Of a stretch of 64,000 nucleotides of DNA, positions 7,991-16,276 are shown in pieces; the stretch's first letter is position 1; the number at the start of each line of letters is the position of its first letter. The stretch spans positions 1 through 64,000 of the forward strand of contig JAJCXR010000032.1 of assembly GCA_029263315.1 (NCBI GenBank). Reading direction: 5' to 3'. The stretch comes from Acidobacteriota bacterium. GTDB lineage: Bacteria; Acidobacteriota; Thermoanaerobaculia; Multivoradales; J023. Below the pieces are notes generated by a model. The model was not told where the DNA came from, made no database searches, and saw nothing but the letters and a program-made list of their open reading frames with translations. The position numbers and the translations under genes are program-made.

Positions 7991-8171
7991 TCCCAGAAGG
8001 ACGCAAGTGGGAATTGGCCCACTTATGACCCACTGGCGAAAATGCCCCCTCTGGGGGATCTCCGTCAGATGACCCTAAGCTGTTTCTAGATAATCGTTTA
8101 CGGGACCGTCGACGACGTCTGGGTTGACGGCAATGCCCTCTCCGCTTGCGGGAGAGGGCGGGGGGTGAGGG
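7991..8171. repeat. Long direct repeat, copy A (pairs with 14807-15000)
   Basis: The stretch from CCCAGAAGGACGCAAGTGGG to GGGGGGTGAGGGC recurs at 14807-15000 with scattered substitutions and small indels. Shared landmarks in order: an inverted repeat AGTGGG-N6-CCCACT (8006-8023), GGATCTCCGTCAGATG, CTAAGCTGTTTC, AGATAATCGTTTACGGGACC and a REP-type hairpin GCCCTCTCC...GGAGAGGGC (8134-8158). It forms the upstream end of the leftward prophage block. In copy B it is fused to radC, so it likely marks an element boundary or control region. Confidence 0.75.
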
Positions 8172-8186
8172 CTCTGGTACAGGCTC

Positions 8187-8516
8187 CCTGGTGAAAAGCG
8201 TAGCGGAATGCCCACAGCACATGCGGCAAACGGGACGTCGAGAAGCCCGAGGCTGTGCGACAGGTGAATCTCTCTGAATGTCGCCAAGGCAGTAATCGCA
8301 GTGGGCGGGAGTCGGCCAAACAATGGGAAGCGGCTACACCAATTTCATCACCTTGCGGACTCGATCTTTGTCGTCGGCGTCCTGAATCAGCTCCATGATG
8401 ACGGACCCCGGCACGGAGGGCAGGTCCGCCAATTCGCCAAACCACTCGATCGCAGGACGATGCCCTCGAAGAATATCGCCCTCGAAGATATCGATGTGGA
8501 CATTAGAACTAGGATC
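8187..8516 (-). pseudogene. Broken VapC-like PIN-domain toxin
   Basis: Minus-strand frames give VHIDIFEGDILRGHRPAIEW, then LPSVPGSVIMELIQDADD and VRKVMKLV, a TAG stop, PLPIVWPTPAHCDY, and after a frame change ATFREIHLSHSLGLLDVPFA-ACAVGI. In order these are the blocks of a PIN toxin of the VapC group, including the N-terminal Asp strand and the late SLGLLD segment. The in-frame stop, the frame change and the loss of a start codon make it non-functional. It directly follows the antitoxin gene at 8528-8788. The last codons run into the REP-type repeat at 8134-8171. Confidence 0.65.
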
Positions 8517-8527
8517 TGCCTAGGCGC

Positions 8528-8788
8528 CTAGTCTCTCGGCCGTCTCTCAGCTTGCTGACGAATCCTGCGAGCATGAGCCTGACCATCGTCGATATCGGAG
8601 CGCGAACCGATGACCCCCTCGCGCTTCCAGAATGCAACCAACTCGGCTCCATTACTCAGCTGACCACTGGCCTCGGGAGTATCACCGAGAAGTCGCAATG
8701 CATATTGCTGCAGAGGCATGCCCAGGCGCATCGCCTCTGCAGATAGCCGGGTTTCAAGCTCGTTGGGTAGATCGAGAGTGAGTGGCAT
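8528..8788 (-). CDS. VapB-like antitoxin
   Basis: An 86-residue protein starting MPLTLDLPNELETRLSAEA at an ATG with an AAGGGC site upstream. The first 45 residues form a ribbon-helix-helix (beta strand TLDLP, then two helices ending QYALRLLGD), which binds operator DNA. The C-terminus (LVAFWKREGVIGSRSDIDD) would wrap the toxin. The cognate PIN toxin downstream is destroyed, so the antitoxin is orphaned but intact. Confidence 0.6.
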   Translation of the reverse strand: MPLTLDLPNELETRLSAEAMRLGMPLQQYALRLLGDTPEASGQLSNGAELVAFWKREGVIGSRSDIDDGQAHARRIRQQAERRPRD

Positions 8789-9537
8789 TTTCTAGCCCTT
8801 CGTCTGCTGGCAGTTAATGGCCTTGGACAACCCAATCCATGGGCCAGGCCCGGCATTTCTTTACCAGGAGATTCGGCCATGGCTCTCTGCTGTAAGCATC
8901 GGCTTGCCGTGAGCGGCCAGTGCCAGGCCTTCATCGCTTGGAAGTGGATGTCTTGCAAGGCCACTTGAATCGCCTCGCCTCAGCCCTTGGAGTGGTTCCA
9001 TACCTCTGCCGAGCATGACAGTCGGATCGTCGACGGGGTCTATAGGCCGGTGGGCCATGGATAGGGGGGGTTCAGCTCCGAGGCAGTAGCACTCTGAACC
9101 TCTAAATTACATAGCCGCCTGGTCAAACCCTCGGTCTGCGGCGCAACCCTCGTAGCCCCTCGACCTCGAAAGACAAACACCCGAAGAGTGTCAGCTCGTG
9201 CGGCCACTCCGCACACCGGGAAACGGCAGAACGTCCACCGGCAGCCAATCACGCCACAAGCGAATTGGAACCCCCTGCAGTGTTTCCAGCTCGATGATGA
9301 CGTAGATTGTCCAAATCAACAGGGTTTGACCCGAACGCAAAACCGTCAGCCCTTGATCCCAACAAGCATCCAATATCGCGTTTAGTTAGATGAGGGACAA
9401 CTATTTTGATCCTCATCGGTGGAACAGCTCGGGACACGATTCTGACCAGGTCCTCTTGTGCCTCTTTCGCAGGAGCAAGGATTTAAGGGGCTGAAACTAG
9501 TCACTTCTGACCGAATCTCTAGAATCGGAGGCTCACT
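8789..9537. other. No supported gene
   Basis: About 750 bp with no convincing gene. Short frames exist on the minus strand (for example one of 65 codons at 8861-9058 and another of 62 at 9249-9437) but they lack ribosome sites and recognisable domains, and adjacent frames look like pieces of the same decayed text. The base composition falls towards the AT-rich cassette from about 9440. The last 60 bp hold the GGAGG site of the gene at 9538. Confidence 0.5.
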
Positions 9538-10101
9538 TTGACAAGAAGAGCTCTGAAGGCGACGAATTCAGTCTTCGGCTGGGCAAATCTTTGGCTGTTG
9601 ACTGATCCTCGCCTACTGAGGTTCGCTTCGGGATCTGCGTTTATCGTCCCAATCCTAGCGAGAGTCTCTTCAGCTACACAAGAGGGATGGGCAGCGGTAA
9701 TGCTTCAGTTCCTGGACGCCCAAGTATTCACGATCCCAGTCAATCTACTTAGGATCTTCTGGGCAGGCTTCTTTCTACTAGTCGCCCAGGTCGTCGTACG
9801 GCTTGCAGCCCCCCAAGTAACGAGGTCAAAAAGTGACTCTGAATGGCTCTCAACTACTGCGATAAGAGATGAGATCGCCTTCCAATTGCATGAGCAAGGT
9901 AGCGAAAACAAAGAAGTAATCATCAAAGGGCTAATGGCTGAATTCCACACGAATTTTGCAGAAGCGAATGTGAAAAAAAATATTCCAAGATTTATTGCAA
10001 GCTTCCTTTTCATCATATCCGCAGTCTTGATTGCGACAGTCCTGTTTTCCCAACTATTGATAGTGTACCAAGCCACACTTCCATTGCTCGCCCTTCCATA
10101 G
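9538..10101 (+). CDS. Small multi-pass membrane protein, partner of the P-loop ATPase
   Basis: 187 residues from a TTG codon that has CGGAGG six bases upstream; no better start exists. Hydrophobic segments lie at about 30-45 (weak), 64-90 (IPVNLLRIFWAGFFLLVAQVV) and 150-178 (FIASFLFIISAVLIATVLFS), separated by a charged 55-residue loop with SDSEWLSTTAIRDEIAF. I recognise no family. Codon use is AT-rich like the next gene and unlike the chromosome. It ends 23 nt before the ATPase gene, so the two are one operon. A membrane-embedded effector or anchor controlled by the ATPase is my inference. Confidence 0.65.
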   Translation: MTRRALKATNSVFGWANLWLLTDPRLLRFASGSAFIVPILARVSSATQEGWAAVMLQFLDAQVFTIPVNLLRIFWAGFFLLVAQVVVRLAAPQVTRSKSDSEWLSTTAIRDEIAFQLHEQGSENKEVIIKGLMAEFHTNFAEANVKKNIPRFIASFLFIISAVLIATVLFSQLLIVYQATLPLLALP

Positions 10102-10124
10102 AGAAGCCCTTAGAGGACACATAA

Positions 10125-12023
10125 ATGACGACTGCACAAACTGACGCAGTAGACTTACTTCGACCGATTCTGTGGGCTACGTCACTGGAGTCGCTACCCG
10201 AACTCTACATGCCCGGTCTCTACGCCTATGACTGGGACAATGGCATAGAGCTCGAACCTGTTGCCCCATGGAGCTACGAAAACAAAATAGAAAATTTCTT
10301 GAGAAGAGACCCAGGGCTGAGTGGCTCCGAGGATCCAGATAATATCCTAATTGTCATTGGAGGAATAGGAACTGGCAAAAGCACCTCTATTAGCCGCGCA
10401 GTACGCAAAGTCAGTAGAACCGAAAGAACATGCAGCAAATGTTCCAGTGGCTTTTGCAGTACCAGCCAGAAAGTCATACCCCTCGACTTTAAGCGAAAGG
10501 GTTCGGTCACTGACCCACTAAACCCCGACGCCGAGGTCGAAGACGACTCATCGGAAGAATTCTGGACTTACGTCCATCAGATTGTCATATCGAGCTATCC
10601 ACCGATACCAATAGCCGAAGAGATATCAGATTTCTGGAGTTGGTGCCTTCAAAACGCCTCATTCTTGGAACTCTCTCCAATCGTAAGTCAGACAATTTTT
10701 GCAATCAGAGAAAAGGTAGATTTCCTTTCTGGAGGGGATTCAGACTATTTTGGATGGTCTAGAAAAGACATCCAACGTGATCTAATCCAAACCAGAGAAA
10801 ATTTCTTGTCAGAAATCGGCCCTGAGGATTTAGCATGGTATGCCGTGTATCGGATGGCATTTCAGCGGAGACAACAGGAATCTGCATGCAAATGTGCAAT
10901 TCTATTTCTAGATAATGTCGACCACCTTAGCCCCGAGTTACAGAGGATTGCAGTAGATCTCGCAGTCAGACTCTCCCAATTAATACCTGCCCGAACCATA
11001 CTTGCAGTCAGACCACTAACATGGGAAAGAAGTTTCCACGGCCACTATTTGATAAATTCAATACCTCATCGATCACCGAATATCCATGATGTTCTCTGGG
11101 GCCGGATCGATTTTTTCCTCGCAAACACAGATACTAGCACTGCGCAAAATATTTCTCAGAAACTCAGGTTTCTCGCCCAAGCTTTTAGTGGACGAGGGTA
11201 TGATCCGCTTCTTAAGAAGCTCATCGAGGCAGCTTCCGGATTGAGTATCCGGTACGCCTTAAGAAATTTTAACAATATGCTAGAGTCACGCCTAGTCACT
11301 AGGGACGATGGGGACGAACTGGGAAGGAGAACACATCTGAGCACCCTGGCAAAGGCTTTTCTTTTTGGCAGCCGCAAGGGTTTAATACCGCAGAGCTTCG
11401 ATAACATTTACTCAGTCAAAGGAATGAAGGACGAAGCAAGATGGCTTGTAAAGCCTAGAATTCTAGAAATTCTATACAGCAAAAGAACAGGCGGAGAGAA
11501 AGTGCGACATGTCCATGGCATCATGAGAAAATTCGGTTGCGAAACCGACCTGTTCGTCGATGCTCTCAACGAAATGCTGGTGCGTAAGCGACCCCTGATT
11601 TGGTGCAATGTTGACAGCAGGGTTTCAGACCCGGACTCTGTCGGAAGATTAACATTGACGCCAATAGGTCACGGTTATATCGGTCATCTATTTGGAGAAG
11701 TCCTCTATGACGAAAATACTATACCCTGGGAGTATACAGCGGTAAAGGGACCCGCGGGGGCATGGGAGTTTCACAAACTTATTACCGCAAGAGATTTGCT
11801 AGAGTCAAGGACGGCAAAAGAAAAATACGGAGCCTTATTCTACTTTGGCATTTTCTCCCAAGAAAGGCCATCTCTAAGCTTCAGACACGCAGAGAACCTT
11901 ATGCGTGGGCTCCCGTTTCGAATCGGACGCGACAGCGAATATGATCCAAAGCGGATTGAATGGGTACGTTCCAAATTTCTTGAGCAGTTGGGGCCTGTTC
12001 CCAAAGCCGCAGGCCGTTACTAG
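10125..12023 (+). CDS. Large P-loop ATPase with Cys-rich insert, possible defence protein
   Basis: 632 residues. Walker A is ILIVIGGIGTGKSTSISRA (about 82-100). Walker B is CAILFLDNVDHL (about 258-269), in the hydrophobic-D-D/N-x-D form of STAND/KAP/ORC-type ATPases. A SxRP-like segment (ILAVRPLTW) follows, as a sensor position. Between the two lies CSKCSSGFCSTS, a possible small metal site. The C-terminal 300 residues contain repeated helical segments and winged-helix-like stretches (VRHVHGIMRKFG). No nuclease or TM segment is seen. The gene is AT-rich, follows the membrane-protein gene by 23 nt and sits in a defence-type neighbourhood. Its function is unknown. Confidence 0.7.
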   Translation: MTTAQTDAVDLLRPILWATSLESLPELYMPGLYAYDWDNGIELEPVAPWSYENKIENFLRRDPGLSGSEDPDNILIVIGGIGTGKSTSISRAVRKVSRTERTCSKCSSGFCSTSQKVIPLDFKRKGSVTDPLNPDAEVEDDSSEEFWTYVHQIVISSYPPIPIAEEISDFWSWCLQNASFLELSPIVSQTIFAIREKVDFLSGGDSDYFGWSRKDIQRDLIQTRENFLSEIGPEDLAWYAVYRMAFQRRQQESACKCAILFLDNVDHLSPELQRIAVDLAVRLSQLIPARTILAVRPLTWERSFHGHYLINSIPHRSPNIHDVLWGRIDFFLANTDTSTAQNISQKLRFLAQAFSGRGYDPLLKKLIEAASGLSIRYALRNFNNMLESRLVTRDDGDELGRRTHLSTLAKAFLFGSRKGLIPQSFDNIYSVKGMKDEARWLVKPRILEILYSKRTGGEKVRHVHGIMRKFGCETDLFVDALNEMLVRKRPLIWCNVDSRVSDPDSVGRLTLTPIGHGYIGHLFGEVLYDENTIPWEYTAVKGPAGAWEFHKLITARDLLESRTAKEKYGALFYFGIFSQERPSLSFRHAENLMRGLPFRIGRDSEYDPKRIEWVRSKFLEQLGPVPKAAGRY

Positions 12024-12139
12024 ATTGATTCCAAGTGGGACCGCCGCCTTCAAGTCAAGCGGTACCAACTTACGACAACTTGACTCTCTTGTACTCGAGA
12101 CTATCCACCCATTGCCGTTCCTTCGACCTGGCGCTGGGC

Positions 12140-12740
12140 GTCCCCGAGACCTACTCCGGCATCCCTCCAAGGTCGACGCATCGACGGACTCAATGGCCCG
12201 CTGCGCACCGTCCATGGCTCGCTCGACGACGGCCTGCGTCCCCTCGAATTCTGCCTCGTCATGCGGCGGTCGAGGCCAGGTGATTTGCCGCAGGCCGGTG
12301 GCGATGGTGCCGACGGGCCAAACGCCGCTGATGCTTTCGTCGAGCTCGGCGGTGTGCGAGCCCGCTAGCGACAGAGACGTGATTGGCGTGCAGACGGACG
12401 CCGTCGATTCGGATATCGGTTCCGACTTCCGACAGCCCGCACACCGCCGGCAGTGAAGACGCCCACGGCGACTCAACACGCACAGGAATCTCGAATACGT
12501 CGCCCACCGAGACGCTTCCTTCCGTCCAACGGAGTTCGACGTGGCTGGGAGCTGCTCCGAGGCCGCTGCCGTCGCTGGAGAGGCGGGTGCAGGTCCACTG
12601 GTTGACCGTCACAGCGACATTCGTCGGGCCGATGGGCTCGTCGTCCAGAGCGACGGCCACCTCGAAATCGCCGACGGCGAGGGCCGTGCCCGTCGCCCGC
12701 CATCGAGAGCGCGGCGCGCCTGCTCTTCGGCCGCCTGTTG
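12140..12740 (-). pseudogene. Frameshifted remnant of a phage-like gene
   Basis: One minus frame reads VALDDEPIGPTNVAVTVNQW, WTEGSVSVGDVFEIPVRVES, GLSEVGTDIRIDGVRLHANH; a second frame then continues SLSLAGSHTAELDESISGVW, PVGTIATGLRQITWPRPPHD, EFEGTQAVVERAMDGAQRAI. Both halves have coding character and join near 12375-12390, so a single gene carries a frameshift. Neither end has a start or natural stop. GC content is high, unlike the ATPase gene next door. The text suggests a structural protein of a prophage but I cannot name a family. It is bounded by the ATPase gene and the IS3 fragment. Confidence 0.4.
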
Positions 12741-12765
12741 AGGCATCAAGCCGAAGGCGACAGCG

Positions 12766-13200
12766 CGATGTGCTGCCACGCCGACCCGGCGCTGCAAGTC
12801 TCTTGGACGTGATGCGTCGCCTGACGCCGATCCGCAGACTTCACCATTTTTTTCCCAGCATATCCTTGAGGGCCTGGTTGTCCAGGCTCAGGTCGGCCAC
12901 CATCCGCTTGAGTCGGCCGTTCTCCTGTTCCAGCTCGCGTAGTCGCTTGGCTTCGCTGACTTCGAGGCCGCCAAATTTCGCACGCCACCGGTAGAAAGTT
13001 TGTTCGCTGATGCCTTGCTCTCTGGCCAGGTCGCGGACGGCTCGGCCCGCTTCAACCTCTTTGATGAACCCGATGATTTGCTGCTCTGTGAATCGACTTT
13101 TCCGCACGATGTCCTCCGTCATCTTTGTTTATCGGACTGAGGAGTCTCACGCAATGGCCGGACCAGGAAATGGGGAGCAGATCAGGTTGGTTACCTACCG
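12766..13200 (-). mobile_element. IS3-family fragment (orfA end only)
   Basis: The left end with orfA is present; orfB is reduced to roughly 60 bp (ADRRQATHHVQET) before the text passes into the phage-like pseudogene. Upstream of orfA the minus strand has CTGCTCCCCATTTCCTGG, the likely terminal inverted repeat region. No right end is seen. The element cannot move on its own. Confidence 0.65.
12841..13122 (-). CDS. IS3-family transposase OrfA
   Basis: A 93-residue protein: SRFTEQQIIGFIKEVEAGRA then an HTH (LAREQGISEQTFYRWRAKFG) and a leucine-zipper segment (RLRELEQENGRLKRMVADLS) ending in NQALKDMLGKKW. This is the standard OrfA of the IS3 family (IS407-like subgroup), which binds the ends and is normally fused to OrfB by frameshifting. 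The orfB catalytic domain with its DDE motif is missing, so the protein is a leftover. Confidence 0.85.
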   Translation of the reverse strand: MTEDIVRKSRFTEQQIIGFIKEVEAGRAVRDLAREQGISEQTFYRWRAKFGGLEVSEAKRLRELEQENGRLKRMVADLSLDNQALKDMLGKKW

Positions 13201-13376
13201 GTTCTGTTGATCCAGGTTATTTCGGTGGGGGTCACAAAAAGGTCCCTCTCGACTGAGTAGTCAAGAGGGACCGAAGCGTCAGAATCTGTCCGACGCAAAG
13301 ACCTGCCTTCTTGCCGCGAGGGTAGGCAGCTGTCAGCTTGTCTTCGAGGAGGTCCGCAGCGGCACTCCTCAATCGA

Positions 13377-13697
13377 TCATGCGCACTGGCGAGTGTTGTT
13401 GGGATAACAACGGCAAAGATTCGGCTCGCCGTTCCAGCAATATACCGGGGGTGTCGGATATAGGCAGAACGACCCCTCAACCTCAGAACAGGCTGGCAGA
13501 GGTGGCCCCCACTGAGCCTCGACAGGAAGCAGAAAAGCTGGCAACTCGGAAACACTATCGGCAAGGCACGTCGCCGAGTCGAGCTGCTCGACGGTCGTCT
13601 GAATTGAGTCATTCGTGGCACCGCTAGTCTCTTGACCGATGGCCAGAGGTGCGAGAGCAAGCAAAAGGACGGAAGTAAAGGCAATTAGAATCTTCAT
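13377..13697 (-). CDS. Small secreted Cys-containing protein
   Basis: A 106-residue protein with a clear signal peptide (MKILIAFTSVLLLALAPLAI, cleavage near GQE). The mature part has seven Cys within the last 65 residues, including CRCYP near the C-terminus, suggesting disulfides in the periplasm or outside the cell. The start has AAAGGA seven bases upstream. It lies alone between mobile-element scars. Family unknown. Confidence 0.6.
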   Translation of the reverse strand: MKILIAFTSVLLLALAPLAIGQETSGATNDSIQTTVEQLDSATCLADSVSELPAFLLPVEAQWGPPLPACSEVEGSFCLYPTPPVYCWNGEPNLCRCYPNNTRQCA

Positions 13698-14216
13698 TTG
13701 AGTTCCTTTGGGTGTGTGTGAGATCGGAAAGTGTACGCATGCGCACCTGAGCGCGCCTTGTAGAGGCTTGTTCAGTCAGAACAAGATGACCACGCTCAGG
13801 GGCCGGCCCTGACAAGACAGGATCGGGTCCTTCAAGAAACTAGACATCTGCGGTGTCCTTTGAGCTAGTTACCTCCCTTTTTCCTCAGTATGAATGTCAG
13901 TCTCACCGAAGGCACTCTCGGTGACCATCGAGTAGGGCTGTTGCTGCTCTTTGCAAGGAGCGAGGTGAACTTTTCGCCTATGGCGCCGCAGATCCATCCT
14001 CACTGCCTGATCGATCGGCTGGAAACTCGTCACATGCAGGCTCACTTCTCGTGTCGCAATAACAGCCTTTCCTTTTTCGCCATTCTTAGTGCCATGTCAT
14101 AATAGAATAGAGTCAATGGTTTGAGGTAGGGGTTAGTCTTAGAGGGATTTTTTCGAAATTTTTCTGTATGAGTGCTGAGGCCAGCTTCGATTCCGGGAAT
14201 CCGTTCACCGATCTCG
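13698..14216. other. No supported gene
   Basis: About 520 bp. The first part carries the ribosome site and probable promoter of the small secreted protein. A frame of 70 codons at 13890-14102 lacks a domain or ribosome site. A short AT-rich stretch at 14095-14165 precedes the degraded radC copy. Confidence 0.5.
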
Positions 14217-14790
14217 ACCACCTCAGATCTGCCCTCGCCGGGCCATCGAGACCATCGCCCTATCCCAGCGACAATCAGGTGGTCACCAAACGGATGCCCA
14301 TCAGACGCCCGGCTTCCTCAAGGCGCTGGGTGAACACCAGGTCATCGGCCGATGGCGTCGGGTCGCCGCTGGTATGGGTATGGCACAGGACCATCGACAG
14401 CGCCCGGCGGTGCAATGCCGCCCGGGAGATCTGCCGTGGCTCGACCTGGATTCGGGACAGCGTGCCGCGGAAGAGCTCTCGATCGACGATGAGCTGGTGC
14501 CGAACATCGAGAAACAGCACGCCCATCACCTCTTGGTCGGCACAACCGAACCGCAACGCCAGATAGTTGGCTACGACGGCGGGATGATCGAGGATCTGGT
14601 GATCGATCAGCTGGGTTCGCCAAGGCGTGCCGCGAGCTCGCAGGCAGCGAGGAGAATCGCCGCCCGCACCTTGCCGATGCCTTGACGGTCGGGCAGCTGT
14701 TCGTCGACCTCGCCGAGCCCGGCCAGGCCGCCCAGGTTTTGCAGTAGCTCATCGGCCCGCAACAGCTCGATCCGGCAACCGTTCGGTCAT
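14217..14790 (-). pseudogene. radC: Degraded second copy of radC
   Basis: The stretch aligns base by base with 3995-4640. The catalytic region is readable (MRFGCADQEVMGVLFLDVRH, HTHTSGDPTPSADD) but the C-terminus is frameshifted after RLMGIRLV, the middle is out of frame, and about 80 bp corresponding to 4533-4618 are missing. The last 40 bp (GATCCGGCAACCG...) match the radC start zone. The copy then jumps to text homologous to 7991, so everything between radC and the replication-gene upstream region has been deleted. Confidence 0.75.
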
Positions 14791-14806
14791 TCGTCGACTT
14801 CCGGCA

Positions 14807-15000
14807 GCCCCAGAAGGACGCAGGTGGGATTTGGCCCACTAATAACTCACTGGGGAGAAAACGACGAAATGACCCCTCTGGAGGATCTCCGTCAGATGGC
14901 TCTAAGCTGTTTCAAGATAATCGTTTACGGGACCGTCGCCGACGCCTGGGTTGACGACAATGCCCTCTACCGTCCCCGGGAGAGGGCGGGGGGTGAGGGC
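14807..15000. repeat. Long direct repeat, copy B
   Basis: This matches 7991-8171 (see that entry) in the same orientation. It contains GGTGGG-N6-CCCACT at 14823-14840, the AGATAATCGTTTACGGGACC block and the REP-type hairpin at 14962-14987. Confidence 0.75.
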
Positions 15001-15221
15001 ATGCAGCGATCCTACATCCGAGAAGGTCCAACATCCCCAGGCTTAGGGCTAGGGTCAGAAGCACAGCGAATTCAAATCATCGGTTTTTATTACCAGACCC
15101 TAAACCGTAGGGTTGTGCCTTGGTGTCCGTCAGAGCTCATGCGAGACAACTTAGCCTCTGGTGGCAGCTCTCGTTTGAGAAGCCCTAGCCAACCTGATTG
15201 CCCCACAAGACTGGAGAATGC

Positions 15222-16178
15222 ATGGCACCGTTGGTCACCGATCCCGAGATCAAGAAAGAACTGGCGGTATTCGACGCTATTGAGACGGACGAATTCTACG
15301 AAGATTTCGTCCGTGTGGCGTCTTTCCTCTCCGACAAAGCGGCAGTCATTCTTGGCCTGGAAGGCCTAGAAGGTCGACTGCGAGAGAAGGCTGAGACCCA
15401 GTGGCAGCAAAGCACCGACTACGTGGATCGGCGTCAATTCTACGCCTATTACGGAATACTTGATGGACGCTTAGATCGTTTGGTTCTCTCCCATCTCACT
15501 GGACGCTCCAAGAAAGGCTACTTCAAGCACTTGGTCTCGTCGAGCCTGACGGATCTCGAAATGGCTAGAAGTTTCGCCGTCGGCGGTGAGCTCCTGGCGC
15601 CTCGGGCTCAATACTATTTAGGACCCGTCTCGCCGGACATCTTTCGTCAACAGATTCTGGCCGGGCGTCCTCAAGGCAAGGATCCCTTCGTCGACCCTGG
15701 ACACGGCGAATACACCCATCGCATCCAGTGGTACGCCATCATGTCTCTAACCAGCAACATTCAATTGACTCACGCAGCAGTTGATGTCTACAAGGCCATC
15801 GGGCGATTTGCTGCTCCAGAGGGCTCGTACCAATCAACATTCCAATGGGGTCTGTGGGATGCAGTCTGCGATCGTGACAACGGCACGGCGGCGGTCGTTC
15901 CGTTCAAGGCGGTCAGCGCAATTGATTTTCGATGCCCCAACTGTCTAAATGCCTACTTGAGGTCTGCAGACGCCCACGTCAATATGCCATACCTCAACGC
16001 TTTCCTTTGTGGTCGCTATGAGAAGCGATTGAAACCAGCCGACCCGCTTGACTATGCAGCCAGGAAGGTTTTCGGGAAACCAAACTACGATGCGCTCGAT
16101 GGAGGCGAACAAAAAGACCTCATGAGCCGCCTGCCCACTCTTCGGGCTGTCTACGATCCAGGAACCGGTTGGCGGTAG
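15222..16178 (+). CDS. Hypothetical protein, 318 aa
   Basis: I do not recognise this family. I choose the ATG at 15222 because GGAG lies 6 nt upstream; the longer frame from 15198 has no such site. The protein is soluble, with aromatic-rich middle segments (RRQFYAYYGILDGRLDRLVL, HRIQWYAIMSLTSNIQL) and a pair of Cys in DFRCPNCLNAYLRS that could bind metal with other residues. It is convergent with the RiPP operon and has its own upstream region. There is no sign that it belongs to the peptide pathway. Confidence 0.6.
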   Translation: MAPLVTDPEIKKELAVFDAIETDEFYEDFVRVASFLSDKAAVILGLEGLEGRLREKAETQWQQSTDYVDRRQFYAYYGILDGRLDRLVLSHLTGRSKKGYFKHLVSSSLTDLEMARSFAVGGELLAPRAQYYLGPVSPDIFRQQILAGRPQGKDPFVDPGHGEYTHRIQWYAIMSLTSNIQLTHAAVDVYKAIGRFAAPEGSYQSTFQWGLWDAVCDRDNGTAAVVPFKAVSAIDFRCPNCLNAYLRSADAHVNMPYLNAFLCGRYEKRLKPADPLDYAARKVFGKPNYDALDGGEQKDLMSRLPTLRAVYDPGTGWR

Positions 16179-16276
16179 CTATTCGTATGCTGCTAGCGCC
16201 TTTCTGTCGAAGACTAGACGATTGATTGCGTGAGATTTCCGGCTTCCAGCCTTTGACCCGGATAGCTCGTGGCCTT

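Noticed and set aside
15222-16178. Tailoring or transport gene of the RiPP operon
   Set aside because: It is convergent, has its own ribosome site and no recognisable tailoring or transport domain.
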